Shown in pieces: positions 42,883-51,784 of a stretch of DNA of 64,000 nt. The notes under the pieces are model-generated. The model saw only the letters and a list, made by a program, of their open reading frames with translations, ran no database searches and was not told where the DNA came from. Each line of letters begins with the position of its first letter. Position 1 is the stretch's first letter. The DNA is from Nitrospira sp. ST-bin5 (GTDB lineage: Bacteria > Nitrospirota > Nitrospiria > Nitrospirales > Nitrospiraceae): contig MSXN01000013.1 of NCBI GenBank assembly GCA_002083555.1, forward strand, positions 248,001 to 312,000. The letters are read 5' to 3'. A program made the position numbers and the translations under genes.

Positions 42883-45072
42883 ATGCCTGCCGACGTAGGG
42901 ACTGGTTCTCCTCTATCCGATGCTTCACAACCTTCTGCGATGGCAGAGGCGCCTGACACGGGCCTTGTTTGTCTTCTCATCCTTGCCCGGTACTACGATC
43001 TTCCCGCGGACGGGTCACAGTTGCGCCATCAGTTTGCCCTGTCGGGGCAGGTGCTTTCCGAGACCGAGCTGTTGCGGGCGGCGAAACATCTCGGATTGAA
43101 GGCGGGGACACTCACACTAACTTGGAGCAAACTAGCCGGGACGCCGTTTCCCGCGATGGCCAAACGGACGGACGGCCGGTATGTGGTGCTGGCCAAGATT
43201 GAGGGAGACAAGGCGCTGATTCAAGACCCTGTGGCCGGGCGGCCGTTGGTGCTCTCGCGCGAGCAGTTCGAGTCGGCCTGGTCCGGTGACCTGCTGCTTT
43301 TTACGAAGCGGGCGAATCTGCGCCTGCACGATCTGAAGTTCGATTTCACCTGGTTCATTCCCTCCATCGTAAAGTACCGGAAGTTTCTTGGTGAAGTCCT
43401 CGTCGCCTCGTTCTTCCTGCAACTGTTTGCGTTGCTCACGCCGCTGTTCACTCAAGTGGTGATCGACAAGGTGCTGGTGCACAAGGGGTTCACGACCTTG
43501 CATGTGTTGGCGATCGGGATGATCGCCTTGGCGATCTTCGACGCCCTGCTCGGCGGGCTGCGCACCTATCTGTTTTCCCATACGACCAATCGTATCGATG
43601 TTGGGCTCGGCGCCCAGCTGATCCGTCACATTTTGGCGCTGCCGCTGGCGTATTTCGAGGCGCGACGGGTTGGCGACACCGTCGCCCGGGTGCGTGAACT
43701 GGAACAGATCCGCCAGTTCCTGACGAGCCATTCCGTCACGGTGGTTTTGGACGCGTTGTTCACGGTGGTGTTTCTTGCCGTGATGTGGTTCTACAGCCCG
43801 ATGTTGACCGGCGTCGTGATGGTGTCGCTGCCGTTCTATGCCGTGTTGTCGATTGCCATTACTCCGGCGATCCGCGCCAGGCTTCATGAAAAATTCAACC
43901 GTGGGGCGGAGAACCAATCCTTCCTGGTCGAGGCGATCAGCGGGATTCAGACGGTGAAGGCCATGGCGGTCGAGCCGCCTCTGCTACGCAAGTGGGAGGA
44001 ACAGCTGGCAGGCTATGTGCGTGCCAGTTTTCGCGCCACGAGCCTCATTACAGTGGCAAGCCAGGTCGCCGCCTGCATCCAGAAAGTGACTGTTGTGGCG
44101 GTGCTCTGGGTCGGAGCCTATCGCGTGATCGAAGGGGATCTCAGCATCGGGCAGCTGATCGCCTTCAATATGCTGTCGGCCCAAGTGACCGGCCCGATGT
44201 TGCGGCTTGTCAATCTCTGGCAGGAGTTCCAGCAGGTCGGCATTTCGGTGCAGCGGCTCGGGGATGTGCTCAATACCCAGCCTGAGCCTTCCTATAATCC
44301 GAACCGGACCACCCTGCCGCAGGTCGCCGGGCAGGTCGTATTTGAAGATGTGACATTTCGCTATCGTCCGGACGGTGCGGAGGTATTGCGCAAAGTGTCG
44401 TTCACCGTGGCGCCCGGCAAGGTCGTTGGCATCGTCGGCCGGTCGGGGTCCGGGAAGAGCACCATCGCGAAATTGATACAGCGCCTCTACGTGCCGGAGC
44501 GGGGGCGGATTCTGGTCGATGGCGTCGATCTGGCTCAGGTAGATCCCGCCTGGTTGCGCCGTCAGGTGGGGGTCGTCCTGCAAGAGAACTTTTTGTTCAA
44601 TCAATCGGTGCGTGACAACATCGCGTTGACCGATCCGGGGTTGGCGATGGAGCAGGTGATGCACGCCGCGAAATTAGCCGGCGCCCATGAGTTCATCCTT
44701 GAACTGCCCGAGGGCTACGATACGCTGGTTGGAGAGCATGGCTGTTCGTTGTCCGGCGGTCAGCGGCAGCGGATCGCGATTGCCCGCGCGCTGGTGGCGA
44801 ATCCCCGCATTCTGATCTTTGATGAGGCGACGAGTGCGTTGGATTATGAATCCGAGGCGATCATTCAGCAGAACATGGCACACATCTGCAACGGGCGCAC
44901 GGCATTCATTATTGCGCATCGTCTCAGCACCGTGCGGCCAGCCCATTGTATCTATGTGATTGAAAAAGGCGAAGTGGTGGAATCTGGCTCGCATGATGAG
45001 TTGGTGCAGCTCAAGGGATTCTATGCCCGGCTGTGTCAGCATCAGGATGGGGTGCGGCCGGTCCCGGCATAA
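42883..45072 (+). CDS. Type I secretion ABC transporter (HlyB-like) with degenerate C39 domain
   Basis: A 729-residue inner-membrane exporter. Residues about 20-140 form a C39-peptidase-like domain in which the catalytic-Cys region reads DTGLVCLLILARYYDLP; the DCG of active peptidases is DTG, so it should be a non-cleaving docking domain as in HlyB. Transmembrane segments lie at about 155-440. The ATPase domain has Walker A GRSGSGKST (near 523), signature LSGGQRQRIAIARAL, Walker B ILIFDEATSALD and the H-loop IIAHRLS. It is followed by the membrane fusion and outer membrane genes, forming the secretion system for the RTX protein. Confidence 0.93.
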   Translation: MPADVGTGSPLSDASQPSAMAEAPDTGLVCLLILARYYDLPADGSQLRHQFALSGQVLSETELLRAAKHLGLKAGTLTLTWSKLAGTPFPAMAKRTDGRYVVLAKIEGDKALIQDPVAGRPLVLSREQFESAWSGDLLLFTKRANLRLHDLKFDFTWFIPSIVKYRKFLGEVLVASFFLQLFALLTPLFTQVVIDKVLVHKGFTTLHVLAIGMIALAIFDALLGGLRTYLFSHTTNRIDVGLGAQLIRHILALPLAYFEARRVGDTVARVRELEQIRQFLTSHSVTVVLDALFTVVFLAVMWFYSPMLTGVVMVSLPFYAVLSIAITPAIRARLHEKFNRGAENQSFLVEAISGIQTVKAMAVEPPLLRKWEEQLAGYVRASFRATSLITVASQVAACIQKVTVVAVLWVGAYRVIEGDLSIGQLIAFNMLSAQVTGPMLRLVNLWQEFQQVGISVQRLGDVLNTQPEPSYNPNRTTLPQVAGQVVFEDVTFRYRPDGAEVLRKVSFTVAPGKVVGIVGRSGSGKSTIAKLIQRLYVPERGRILVDGVDLAQVDPAWLRRQVGVVLQENFLFNQSVRDNIALTDPGLAMEQVMHAAKLAGAHEFILELPEGYDTLVGEHGCSLSGGQRQRIAIARALVANPRILIFDEATSALDYESEAIIQQNMAHICNGRTAFIIAHRLSTVRPAHCIYVIEKGEVVESGSHDELVQLKGFYARLCQHQDGVRPVPA

Positions 45073-45078
45073 GGAGTC

Positions 45079-46509
45079 GTGACTCAGGAGTGCAGAGGAT
45101 TGCAGATGGCGTTCGGCGCGATGGCACGACATTGGGCGGTGTGGAAAGCGGCCTGGCAGACTGAAAAGGGGTCAGGAACCTTGGGCTCAGGGTTCCTGAC
45201 CCCCTCGGCACGTGCCACGGAGTTTCTTCCGGCTGTGCTCGAGATTCAGCAGTCGCCACCTTCGCCGATCGGTCGGGCGATTCTGTGGACGATCATGGCT
45301 GTCTTCGCCTCCGCGGTGCTCTGGGCCTCCCTCGGGTGGATCGATATTGTCGCGACGGCGCAGGGGAAGATTATTGCCAGCGGCTATTCCAAAGTGATCC
45401 AGCCCTATGAGACCGGTGTGATCGCTGCGATCCATGTGCAGGACGGGCAGGTCGTCAAGAAAGGCGATGTGCTGATTGAACTGGATCCCACGCAGAATCG
45501 TGCGGACCATAATCGGGCTTCCAACGAATATCGTGCAGCCAGGGTTGAGGCGGCGAGACTGCGCGCACTGATCGCAGGAAGGCCGACCTTTGCGGTACCG
45601 GCCGATGCCGATCCGCAGTATGTGGCACTGCAACAGCAGGTGCTGGTCGATCAGCTGGCGGAATATCACGCAAAAGTGGCGGCGGCTCAACATCTCGTTG
45701 ATCAGCGCCGGTCCGCCTTGGAGCAAACCCGTGAGAATATTATCCGTCTCGAAGCGACCGTCCCCATGGAGACGGAACGCGCCGAGGCCTACAAGAAGCT
45801 GCTCGAACATGACGCCGTCACCAAGATGGATTATCTGCAGGCCGAAGGGCAACGCATCGACAAGGTGCAGGAGTTGGCCGGCCAACGGAATAAGGTGAAG
45901 CAGGATCAATCGGCACTGGCCGAGGCCGAGAAACACTATCGCGCGATGGTGTCGGAATTCCAGCAAGCCAGGCAGGTCGAACTCTCCACCACCGAAACCA
46001 AAGCCTCGTCGCTCGTGCAGGACGTGACTAAGGCGTGGCAGAAGGCGGATTTGCAGCGGCTGACGACGCCGATCGATGGTGTCATTCAACAGCTGGCCGT
46101 CCATACGGTCGGCGGGGTGGTCACGCCGGCGCAGCAGTTGTTGATCGTTGTGTCGCAAGAGCATCCGGTGGAAGTCGAGGCGCAGGTGGAAAATAAGGAT
46201 GTGGGATTTGTGAAGGAAGGCCAGCCGGTCGAGATCAAAGTCGAAACCTTCCCGTTCACGCTCTATGGGACGATCCCCGGCCGTGTGTTGACGGTGTCCG
46301 ATGATGCCGCGCCGATTGAAAAAGTCGGCCTGATCTATCCCACCCGTGTGAGTATGGATCGAGGCACCATCCAGGTGGAGGGCAAGCAGGTGAATCTGAC
46401 TCCCGGCATGGCGGTGACCGTCGAAATCAAAACCGGCCAGCGGCGGATCATTGAGTATCTGCTGAGCCCCTTGCTGAAATCCGTGAACGAAAGCCTGCGG
46501 GAACGATGA
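45079..46509 (+). CDS. Type I secretion membrane fusion protein (HlyD-like)
   Basis: A 476-residue periplasmic adaptor. A transmembrane segment lies at about residues 75-95 (LWTIMAVFASAVLWASLGWIDI), followed by a biotinyl-lipoyl-like half (GKIIASGYSKVIQPYETGVIAAI), a long coiled coil (about 150-320) and the C-terminal beta-barrel region with the HlyD-type ending TPGMAVTVEIKTGQRRIIEYLLSPL. It starts with GTG 6 bases after the ABC gene stop; an ATG at 45106 is an alternative. Residues about 31-42 are encoded by a 36-base inserted palindrome. It overlaps the TolC-like gene by 4 bases. Confidence 0.92.
   Translation: MTQECRGLQMAFGAMARHWAVWKAAWQTEKGSGTLGSGFLTPSARATEFLPAVLEIQQSPPSPIGRAILWTIMAVFASAVLWASLGWIDIVATAQGKIIASGYSKVIQPYETGVIAAIHVQDGQVVKKGDVLIELDPTQNRADHNRASNEYRAARVEAARLRALIAGRPTFAVPADADPQYVALQQQVLVDQLAEYHAKVAAAQHLVDQRRSALEQTRENIIRLEATVPMETERAEAYKKLLEHDAVTKMDYLQAEGQRIDKVQELAGQRNKVKQDQSALAEAEKHYRAMVSEFQQARQVELSTTETKASSLVQDVTKAWQKADLQRLTTPIDGVIQQLAVHTVGGVVTPAQQLLIVVSQEHPVEVEAQVENKDVGFVKEGQPVEIKVETFPFTLYGTIPGRVLTVSDDAAPIEKVGLIYPTRVSMDRGTIQVEGKQVNLTPGMAVTVEIKTGQRRIIEYLLSPLLKSVNESLRER
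45168..45203 (+). repeat. In-frame palindrome inside the HlyD-like gene
   Basis: GGGGTCAGGAACC (45168-45180) and GGTTCCTGACCCC (45191-45203) are perfect inverted arms around a 10-base loop, 36 bases in total, exactly 12 codons. It lies in the cytoplasmic N-terminal part, ahead of the transmembrane helix. Confidence 0.85.
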
Positions 46510-47843
46510 TGCGATGTGGGGTGCTGACGGCGGCCACGGGTCTCGCTGTTCTCGTGCTGAGCCATGGAGTGTGGGCCGCTGAGACGCCCGGTGTCGCCGC
46601 TCCCGTTCCGCCGGTTGCCCTCAATTTGACGTTGCGCGGAGCGCTCACCGCGGCGGTCGACAACAATCCCGACGTGCAGCTGTATAAGGAGCGGATTGAA
46701 GCGGCGCAGGGACAGGTGCAGACGCAATTGGGCAGCCTCCTGCCCAATCTCGCGGGCACGGTTCGCCAGACGCGGCAAACGCAGTTTCTCGGGACCTTCG
46801 GGCTGGCGCCTCAGCGGACGGATCCGTTCAGCATTTTCGACGGGCGGGTGAATGCCTCGCAAAATCTCTTCAGCGTGAGTCTCATTCATCGGTGGCGCGC
46901 CTCGCGCGAATCCCTGCACGTGACCGAGTTTGAATCCGACAGCCGGAAGTACGATGTCATGGCCAGCGCCGCGTTAGCCTACATGGAAGGGCTGAAGGCC
47001 ATGGCGATGGTCAAGGTGCATGAGGCCAATCAGCGGGTGATGGAAGAATTGCTCGCGCTGGTGAAACAACGACAGCGCGGAGGCGTCGCGACGGGGTTGG
47101 ATATCGCCAGGCTGGATGCCCAGATCGCAACGGAGCGGCAGCTGGCGTCCACCTCCCGGTACGACGTCGAGCACAGCAAGCTCGCGTTGCTGAATCTGCT
47201 GGCCATTCCCTATGACATCAAACTGGCACTGACGGATGATTTCAAAAGCGAGATCGGGGGCGTGTCTGATACGCAGGGTGCGGTGGCGAGCGCCTTGACT
47301 GCACGGCCGGAAGTGCAGGCACAGTTCACCCGTATGAAAGCGTCGGAACTGACCTACTCGTCGATTACCGGCGAGCGCCTTCCTTCGCTTGTCGCGCAGG
47401 GAGACTACGGCTTGATTGGAAACCGGTGGAACAACACACTCGACACGTACAATATGGCGCTCTTGCTCCAGGTTCCACTCTTCGATGGCGCCCAACGGGA
47501 AGGACGGATTGCCGAAGCCCGGAGCCAACTGAGACAGGAAGCTCTTCGGATGCGGACGGTGCTGAATCAGGTCAAGATGGAAGTGCATGATGCCATAGCC
47601 GCTGTCGCTGCGGCTAGAGAGCAGGTGGCGATTGCACAAGCCGGCCTGAAGGTGGCGACGAAAGAACTGGATCTGGCCCGTGAACGCTATGCCGTCATCA
47701 CTGCTGCCAGTTACTTTGAGCTGACCAACGGACTGACCAGCGTGGCTAGGGCCAGAGAAAATCTGGTCAATGCGCTCTTCCAACTCAACGCCGCCCGTGT
47801 CAACCTCGCCCGCTCGACCGGATCGCTCAATACGTTGGAGTAA
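46506..47843 (+). CDS. TolC-family outer membrane channel
   Basis: A 445-residue outer membrane efflux protein. After a signal peptide (GLAVLVLSHGVWAAE) come two repeats of long helices with short strand segments, typical of TolC (ALTAAVDNNPDVQLYKERIEAAQGQVQTQLGSLLPNL; LTSVARARENLVNALFQLNAARVNLARSTGSL). The ATG overlaps the HlyD-like stop (ATGA), so the three exporter genes form one operon. It is likely the dedicated channel for the RTX protein. Confidence 0.92.
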   Translation: MMRCGVLTAATGLAVLVLSHGVWAAETPGVAAPVPPVALNLTLRGALTAAVDNNPDVQLYKERIEAAQGQVQTQLGSLLPNLAGTVRQTRQTQFLGTFGLAPQRTDPFSIFDGRVNASQNLFSVSLIHRWRASRESLHVTEFESDSRKYDVMASAALAYMEGLKAMAMVKVHEANQRVMEELLALVKQRQRGGVATGLDIARLDAQIATERQLASTSRYDVEHSKLALLNLLAIPYDIKLALTDDFKSEIGGVSDTQGAVASALTARPEVQAQFTRMKASELTYSSITGERLPSLVAQGDYGLIGNRWNNTLDTYNMALLLQVPLFDGAQREGRIAEARSQLRQEALRMRTVLNQVKMEVHDAIAAVAAAREQVAIAQAGLKVATKELDLARERYAVITAASYFELTNGLTSVARARENLVNALFQLNAARVNLARSTGSLNTLE

Positions 47844-47940
47844 TGGGTCTACGACGGATTGTGCTGTCCGTGATCGTCTGCGCGGAGGACTAGCAGCGTG
47901 GAGGCCGTGGGCCGCAATGTTTTCTCTCGGTAAGCCTAGG

Positions 47941-48699
47941 TTACTTGAGGGGGATCATGACGCTGATGGCGCCGCCGAGGTCGCCTTCTTTCCCGCCTTC
48001 TCGGGCATACCCGGAGATATCCCGTTCGCCTTTCGGCTCGCCGTGGCAGGCCAGGCAGGAATGTTCATAGTAGAGCGGGAGCATCAAGCGAGCACTGCGT
48101 CCTCCGTCCACTAGCTCACTGATGATTTGGTGCTTGCCGGACGGAGATGAGGAGCTACCGAACCGTCCGAAGGCGGCCGTCTCATAGTCGTCGGGCTTGT
48201 TTTTCAGATTTCTTACCAGATGGGCGGGTGCAGTCTGCTTCAGATAGATCTGTGAAAACTTTTGAAACCGGGCGGCGGTCTCGGTGCCGAAGGTCGCCGG
48301 GATGAGGCCTTTGTATCGCATTGCTGGAAGGCTGAGGACGGGTTGGTAACTTTGGATGGTTCCGATGCTATCCCTGAGGAGTTGGGCAAGCAGCGGCTTG
48401 GCCATTGCCGGGACAGTCGCGCCTTCAAGGGCGTTGAGTGCGATTCCGGTCTCCCGCTGGAACTCAGCCTGCACTTCTTGTTCAAATAATGCCGGCGTGA
48501 ATTTCTTGTCTGTCTGATTCGGAGTATTGATGAGGTCTTGGTGCTTGGCGATCGTGACCCGCCCGGAATCCAGCAGGATCGCCAGCAGCCGAGCCGTTTC
48601 CAGAGCGTCGTCTTGTTGGCCTCCGAACAGGCGGGATGAGAGGACGGCAAGGGTGAGCAGCGCCATTGCCACGAGCAGCCGGAACCGATGCGTCTTCAT
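47941..48699 (-). CDS. Exported DUF3365-type c-heme protein (Tll0287-like)
   Basis: A 252-residue protein with an N-terminal signal or anchor (FRLLVAMALLTLAVLSSRLFG) and one c-type heme motif CLACH near the C-terminus (YYEHSCLACHGEPKGERDISGY). The layout fits the DUF3365 heme-sensor fold, often found as the input domain of kinases; here it stands alone, so it may be a periplasmic redox or gas sensor. The start at 48699 is chosen by the signal sequence; the frame is open another 420 bases upstream into non-coding sequence. Confidence 0.8.
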   Translation of the reverse strand: MKTHRFRLLVAMALLTLAVLSSRLFGGQQDDALETARLLAILLDSGRVTIAKHQDLINTPNQTDKKFTPALFEQEVQAEFQRETGIALNALEGATVPAMAKPLLAQLLRDSIGTIQSYQPVLSLPAMRYKGLIPATFGTETAARFQKFSQIYLKQTAPAHLVRNLKNKPDDYETAAFGRFGSSSSPSGKHQIISELVDGGRSARLMLPLYYEHSCLACHGEPKGERDISGYAREGGKEGDLGGAISVMIPLK

Positions 48700-48774
48700 G
48701 CGGTCATCATCCCTTTCCTTCCAGTCACTGATATCCGTCGGGGTTGATACCCTACCGCGTTGGGACTGCGTCTG

Positions 48775-48800
48775 GCCACTCCTCAAAAGAGGGGAGTGGA
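48775..48800 (-). repeat. Hairpin in the leader of the heme-protein gene
   Basis: On the minus strand, CCACTCCCCTC-TTTT-GAGGAGTGG forms a stem-loop about 75-100 bases before the start codon. It resembles short mobile palindromes found scattered in many genomes, or an attenuator. The rest of 48700-48973 shows no gene. Confidence 0.45.
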
Positions 48801-48973
48801 AGCCGCACGAGCGCGTTTTTATAGGTATAAGGTTTGGGCGGATTACGGTATGGGGACCAAGGCACGGACGCCCCATGCCGGCAGATTGTGTGCGAGGGAT
48901 GAGGCCGCTGGTGGGCCGTCTGCGATGGCGCATTGAATCGGCGCGGCGGAAGAGTGGGCCGTCACTCCGGACT

Positions 48974-49831
48974 CTATGCTGCCATCGCGAGTGGATAGAT
49001 GAACGAGAGAGTGTCTTGCAGTTGGCTTTGGGCTTCTGTGAGCAGAGCCGGGCACTCGTCGGGATTGAACTTCGTACAGGAGAGTGAGAAGGGATCAAAG
49101 ACTGGAGGCTGCTTGGCACGGATGGGGTCTAATTCAGCGTGATCGGCGACGGCGCCTGCGAGGTGGACGATTGACGCATGGAGATTGTACTCCCCGGCTT
49201 CATTTGGACTCAGTTGATGGCGAATAGCCTGTTCGATCTGGCCCGGCATGCCCCAGAAGCGAATCAATTCTGCGCCGACTTCGGTGAAGTCGAAGCCGAT
49301 GTTCGACTGTTCCACTTCCGCCAGCGCGGTGCCAAAGTTGCCCGCTTCGACCAGGGCCGACTGAGCCCGTTCCGGAATCGTCTGATATAGCACCAAGTGG
49401 CCGATATCCCGCAGCAAGCCTTCGATAAAGAACCGCTCGCTGTCCTCGATTCCACAGGCCTTCGCAATCTTACCGGCCAGCAAGGCGCAGAGCACGCTCT
49501 TGCGCCAGTAGGCCGGCAGATCCATCAAGTCCGAGGTCATGCCCGAGAACGTACGGCCGATGGTGGTGGCCGCGACCAGGTCGCTGACGGCTTGCATTCC
49601 GATCAGATTCACTGCGCGGGTAATGGTATCAATCTGTTTGGGAAATCCGTAGAGCGGGCTGTTGACGATGCGCAGCAGTCGGGCGGAGATCGCCGGGTCG
49701 AGCTTGAGCGCGTTGGCCAAGTCATCCATGGTCGAGGTCGAGTCGTCGACGACGTCCCGCACGCGAAAATAGATTTCTGGAAGCGTGAAGATGTTGGAGC
49801 AAGATTGGACGAGTTCTTGTGCTGACGACAT
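48974..49831 (-). CDS. HDOD-domain signalling protein
   Basis: A 285-residue soluble protein made almost entirely of an HDOD domain (LPEIYFRVRDVVDDSTSTMDDLANALKLDPAISARLLRIVNSPLYGF through LLRDIGHLVLYQTIPE). The HD catalytic pair is partly changed, as is usual for HDOD, so hydrolase activity is not expected. Such proteins act in signalling, often with c-di-GMP or chemotaxis networks. It is monocistronic. Confidence 0.87.
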   Translation of the reverse strand: MSSAQELVQSCSNIFTLPEIYFRVRDVVDDSTSTMDDLANALKLDPAISARLLRIVNSPLYGFPKQIDTITRAVNLIGMQAVSDLVAATTIGRTFSGMTSDLMDLPAYWRKSVLCALLAGKIAKACGIEDSERFFIEGLLRDIGHLVLYQTIPERAQSALVEAGNFGTALAEVEQSNIGFDFTEVGAELIRFWGMPGQIEQAIRHQLSPNEAGEYNLHASIVHLAGAVADHAELDPIRAKQPPVFDPFSLSCTKFNPDECPALLTEAQSQLQDTLSFIYPLAMAA

Positions 49832-49983
49832 TGCCGTGCACCCTCCCTACTTCATAGATGCGGGACTGGTTCGAAGAGGCTCTCGGCTATCTCTATCGGT
49901 TGTGACCCAGTCGAACTAAAGGGGGAGGCAGAATAAATCTGTGGAGGCGGGTGGGAGGTGGCGGAAATGGCTGGTGATGCGGC

Positions 49984-50712
49984 TTATTTCACCAGCCAGA
50001 CACGATAGGTTCTGCTTCCGGCCGGTTTGGCCGCTTTGAGGACGGCGATGGCTCCGGGATTCATGACATCATCGCCGGTTGCCGTGCGCCTGGCCGGGTA
50101 GCGCTCGGTTTTCATGAGCAAGCCCTGCTCATCATAGAAATCCACCATGATATCCGCCGATTCCCGTAACCCGCCCTGATAGTGGGTGCCGAGCCAGTCC
50201 AGCCGCTTGAGGGCCTGGTATTGAATCGCAATGGCGCCCGTGGCGTCTTCCTTCACAGCAAGGATCCGCAACGCACGGTTTTGGTCGATCCCCTCAGCCG
50301 GCGAAGGGCCGCTGGTCAGCTGCGTGCGAATGACGCGTGAGCTCTCGTCTGTCTGGAGATACCCATGGACTCGGCAGGAGATGGTTCGTCCCTGTTCAGA
50401 TTGTTCGACGATCTGGGGGTCGTGAACGTGACGATTCGCAAGGGTATACGAGAGCTCACGCAAGAGAGGAGAGTCGATCACGGAGGCGGTGGACTCCCGA
50501 TAGAGGGCCGAGCTGATGATGGCCTGGCGCCAGGCTTCCCGGCAGGCCAGCGCTTTGGCGTCGGCGACAGACTCTGATTCGCGCGCGGCATATCGATACT
50601 CGCCGATGATTTCAAGCCGGCCGTTTGTGACTTCCGCCGCTTGCACCGGACGAGGAATGCCGATCAGTGCGGAGAGGAGCAGGACACCGATTGTGGAGTG
50701 ACGGACAACCAT
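49984..50712 (-). CDS. Exported protein of unknown function (FlgT/LPP20-like N-terminal part)
   Basis: A 242-residue protein; the start at 50712 follows GAGGAGG and a signal peptide (STIGVLLLSALIGIPRPVQA). The segment ESESVADAKALACREAWRQAIISSALY resembles the N-terminal alpha/beta unit of FlgT and LPP20 lipoproteins; this is a weak match. The C-terminal half is beta-rich (ADIMVDFYDEQGLLMKTERYPARR). Function is unknown. Confidence 0.6.
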   Translation of the reverse strand: MVVRHSTIGVLLLSALIGIPRPVQAAEVTNGRLEIIGEYRYAARESESVADAKALACREAWRQAIISSALYRESTASVIDSPLLRELSYTLANRHVHDPQIVEQSEQGRTISCRVHGYLQTDESSRVIRTQLTSGPSPAEGIDQNRALRILAVKEDATGAIAIQYQALKRLDWLGTHYQGGLRESADIMVDFYDEQGLLMKTERYPARRTATGDDVMNPGAIAVLKAAKPAGSRTYRVWLVK

Positions 50713-50795
50713 AACGCCTCCTCTGAGGTGGACAAACAAGAAACGACTCAACCTTCGTCGCCGATACATGTCATGCTACCACGCGAGTTACGCAC

Positions 50796-51707
50796 TCACA
50801 ACGATGGCTCGGTCGGTTTGGCGAGCGCTTCAAGTACCGCTTGGACGGTGAGCGGGCTGCAGCCTTCGGATCGATTATTCACGAGGACATACGAGGACCG
50901 TCCTTCCGCCGCTGCTTGCTTCACCAGCGCGATGGTCTCCTGCCGCATACGCGGTTGCGGTTGCACGATGCGATCGTAGGGGGCGTAGCGTTCGACCGCT
51001 TTTTCATAGGCCAGCCCCAGCGGGGTCAGGAGCCGAAGGACGGTGAAGGGGGCGGTGAATGTGCCGGCCATTTTCTGATGTTGTTCGGACAGCGGGGGCA
51101 TGGCCGTCCAGTGATTGTAGACATGGGCCACGCCGTGCGCTCGAAGCATGTCGTGATAGCGTGGGCCGAGGATGGCGGGATTTCTCACTTCGGTTGCATA
51201 GGCGGGGCCGGGCGGCAGCTGTTCGAGAAACCGGTCGAGCCGTTGCAGAAAGGTGGCTAGATCGAGCCCCCAGCGCTGAAACTCGAAGATGAAGGGGCCG
51301 AGCTTTTGGCCCAAGCCTTCCAAGGCCGGTTGCAGGACGAGGTCACGAAAGGCGCCGAGCTCAAGAAACCGCGGATTGGGTTTGCCCGCCTTCGCGCCGT
51401 ATCTCGGAAGGTTGGCATAGGCGGGGATGGTGATCTCTTCCCACACTTTCTGGCAGAAGCGGAACTCGTCCGGGACTTGCTCGGCGTAGTGGGCGAGTTG
51501 CTTGACGCTGGCTGGTCGGTAAAATGAATGATCGATGCCGACGGTGGTGAAGAGGGGCGTGTCGTGTATGCGATACGCGGCATATTCTACGAGCGTGTCC
51601 TGGCTGAACCGACTTTTCGGATAGGTTCGATGGTAGACGAGTCCTTGCCAGCCTTCGTAGGCCCATGAACTTGTGCCGAAGCGGGGGACCGTCGTATCCA
51701 ATGGCAT
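50796..51707 (-). CDS. DUF72 domain protein
   Basis: A 303-residue TIM-barrel-like DUF72 protein. The N-terminus FGTSSWAYEGWQGLVY and the segments FYRPASVKQLAHYAEQVPDEFRFCQKV and YATEVRNPAIL are characteristic. No biochemical function is established for the family. It is divergently oriented to the glucanotransferase gene, with 77 bases between. Confidence 0.9.
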   Translation of the reverse strand: MPLDTTVPRFGTSSWAYEGWQGLVYHRTYPKSRFSQDTLVEYAAYRIHDTPLFTTVGIDHSFYRPASVKQLAHYAEQVPDEFRFCQKVWEEITIPAYANLPRYGAKAGKPNPRFLELGAFRDLVLQPALEGLGQKLGPFIFEFQRWGLDLATFLQRLDRFLEQLPPGPAYATEVRNPAILGPRYHDMLRAHGVAHVYNHWTAMPPLSEQHQKMAGTFTAPFTVLRLLTPLGLAYEKAVERYAPYDRIVQPQPRMRQETIALVKQAAAEGRSSYVLVNNRSEGCSPLTVQAVLEALAKPTEPSL

Positions 51708-51784
51708 TCCGAATAGTCAAAAATAGTCTACGGAAACAATAGGATAGCTTGACTTACTGATGGTCGTCACGCACACTCTCCGAC

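Noticed and set aside
47941..49119. 392-codon version of the heme protein
   Set aside because: The first 140 codons are low-complexity and overlap the HDOD gene; the signal peptide starts at 48699.
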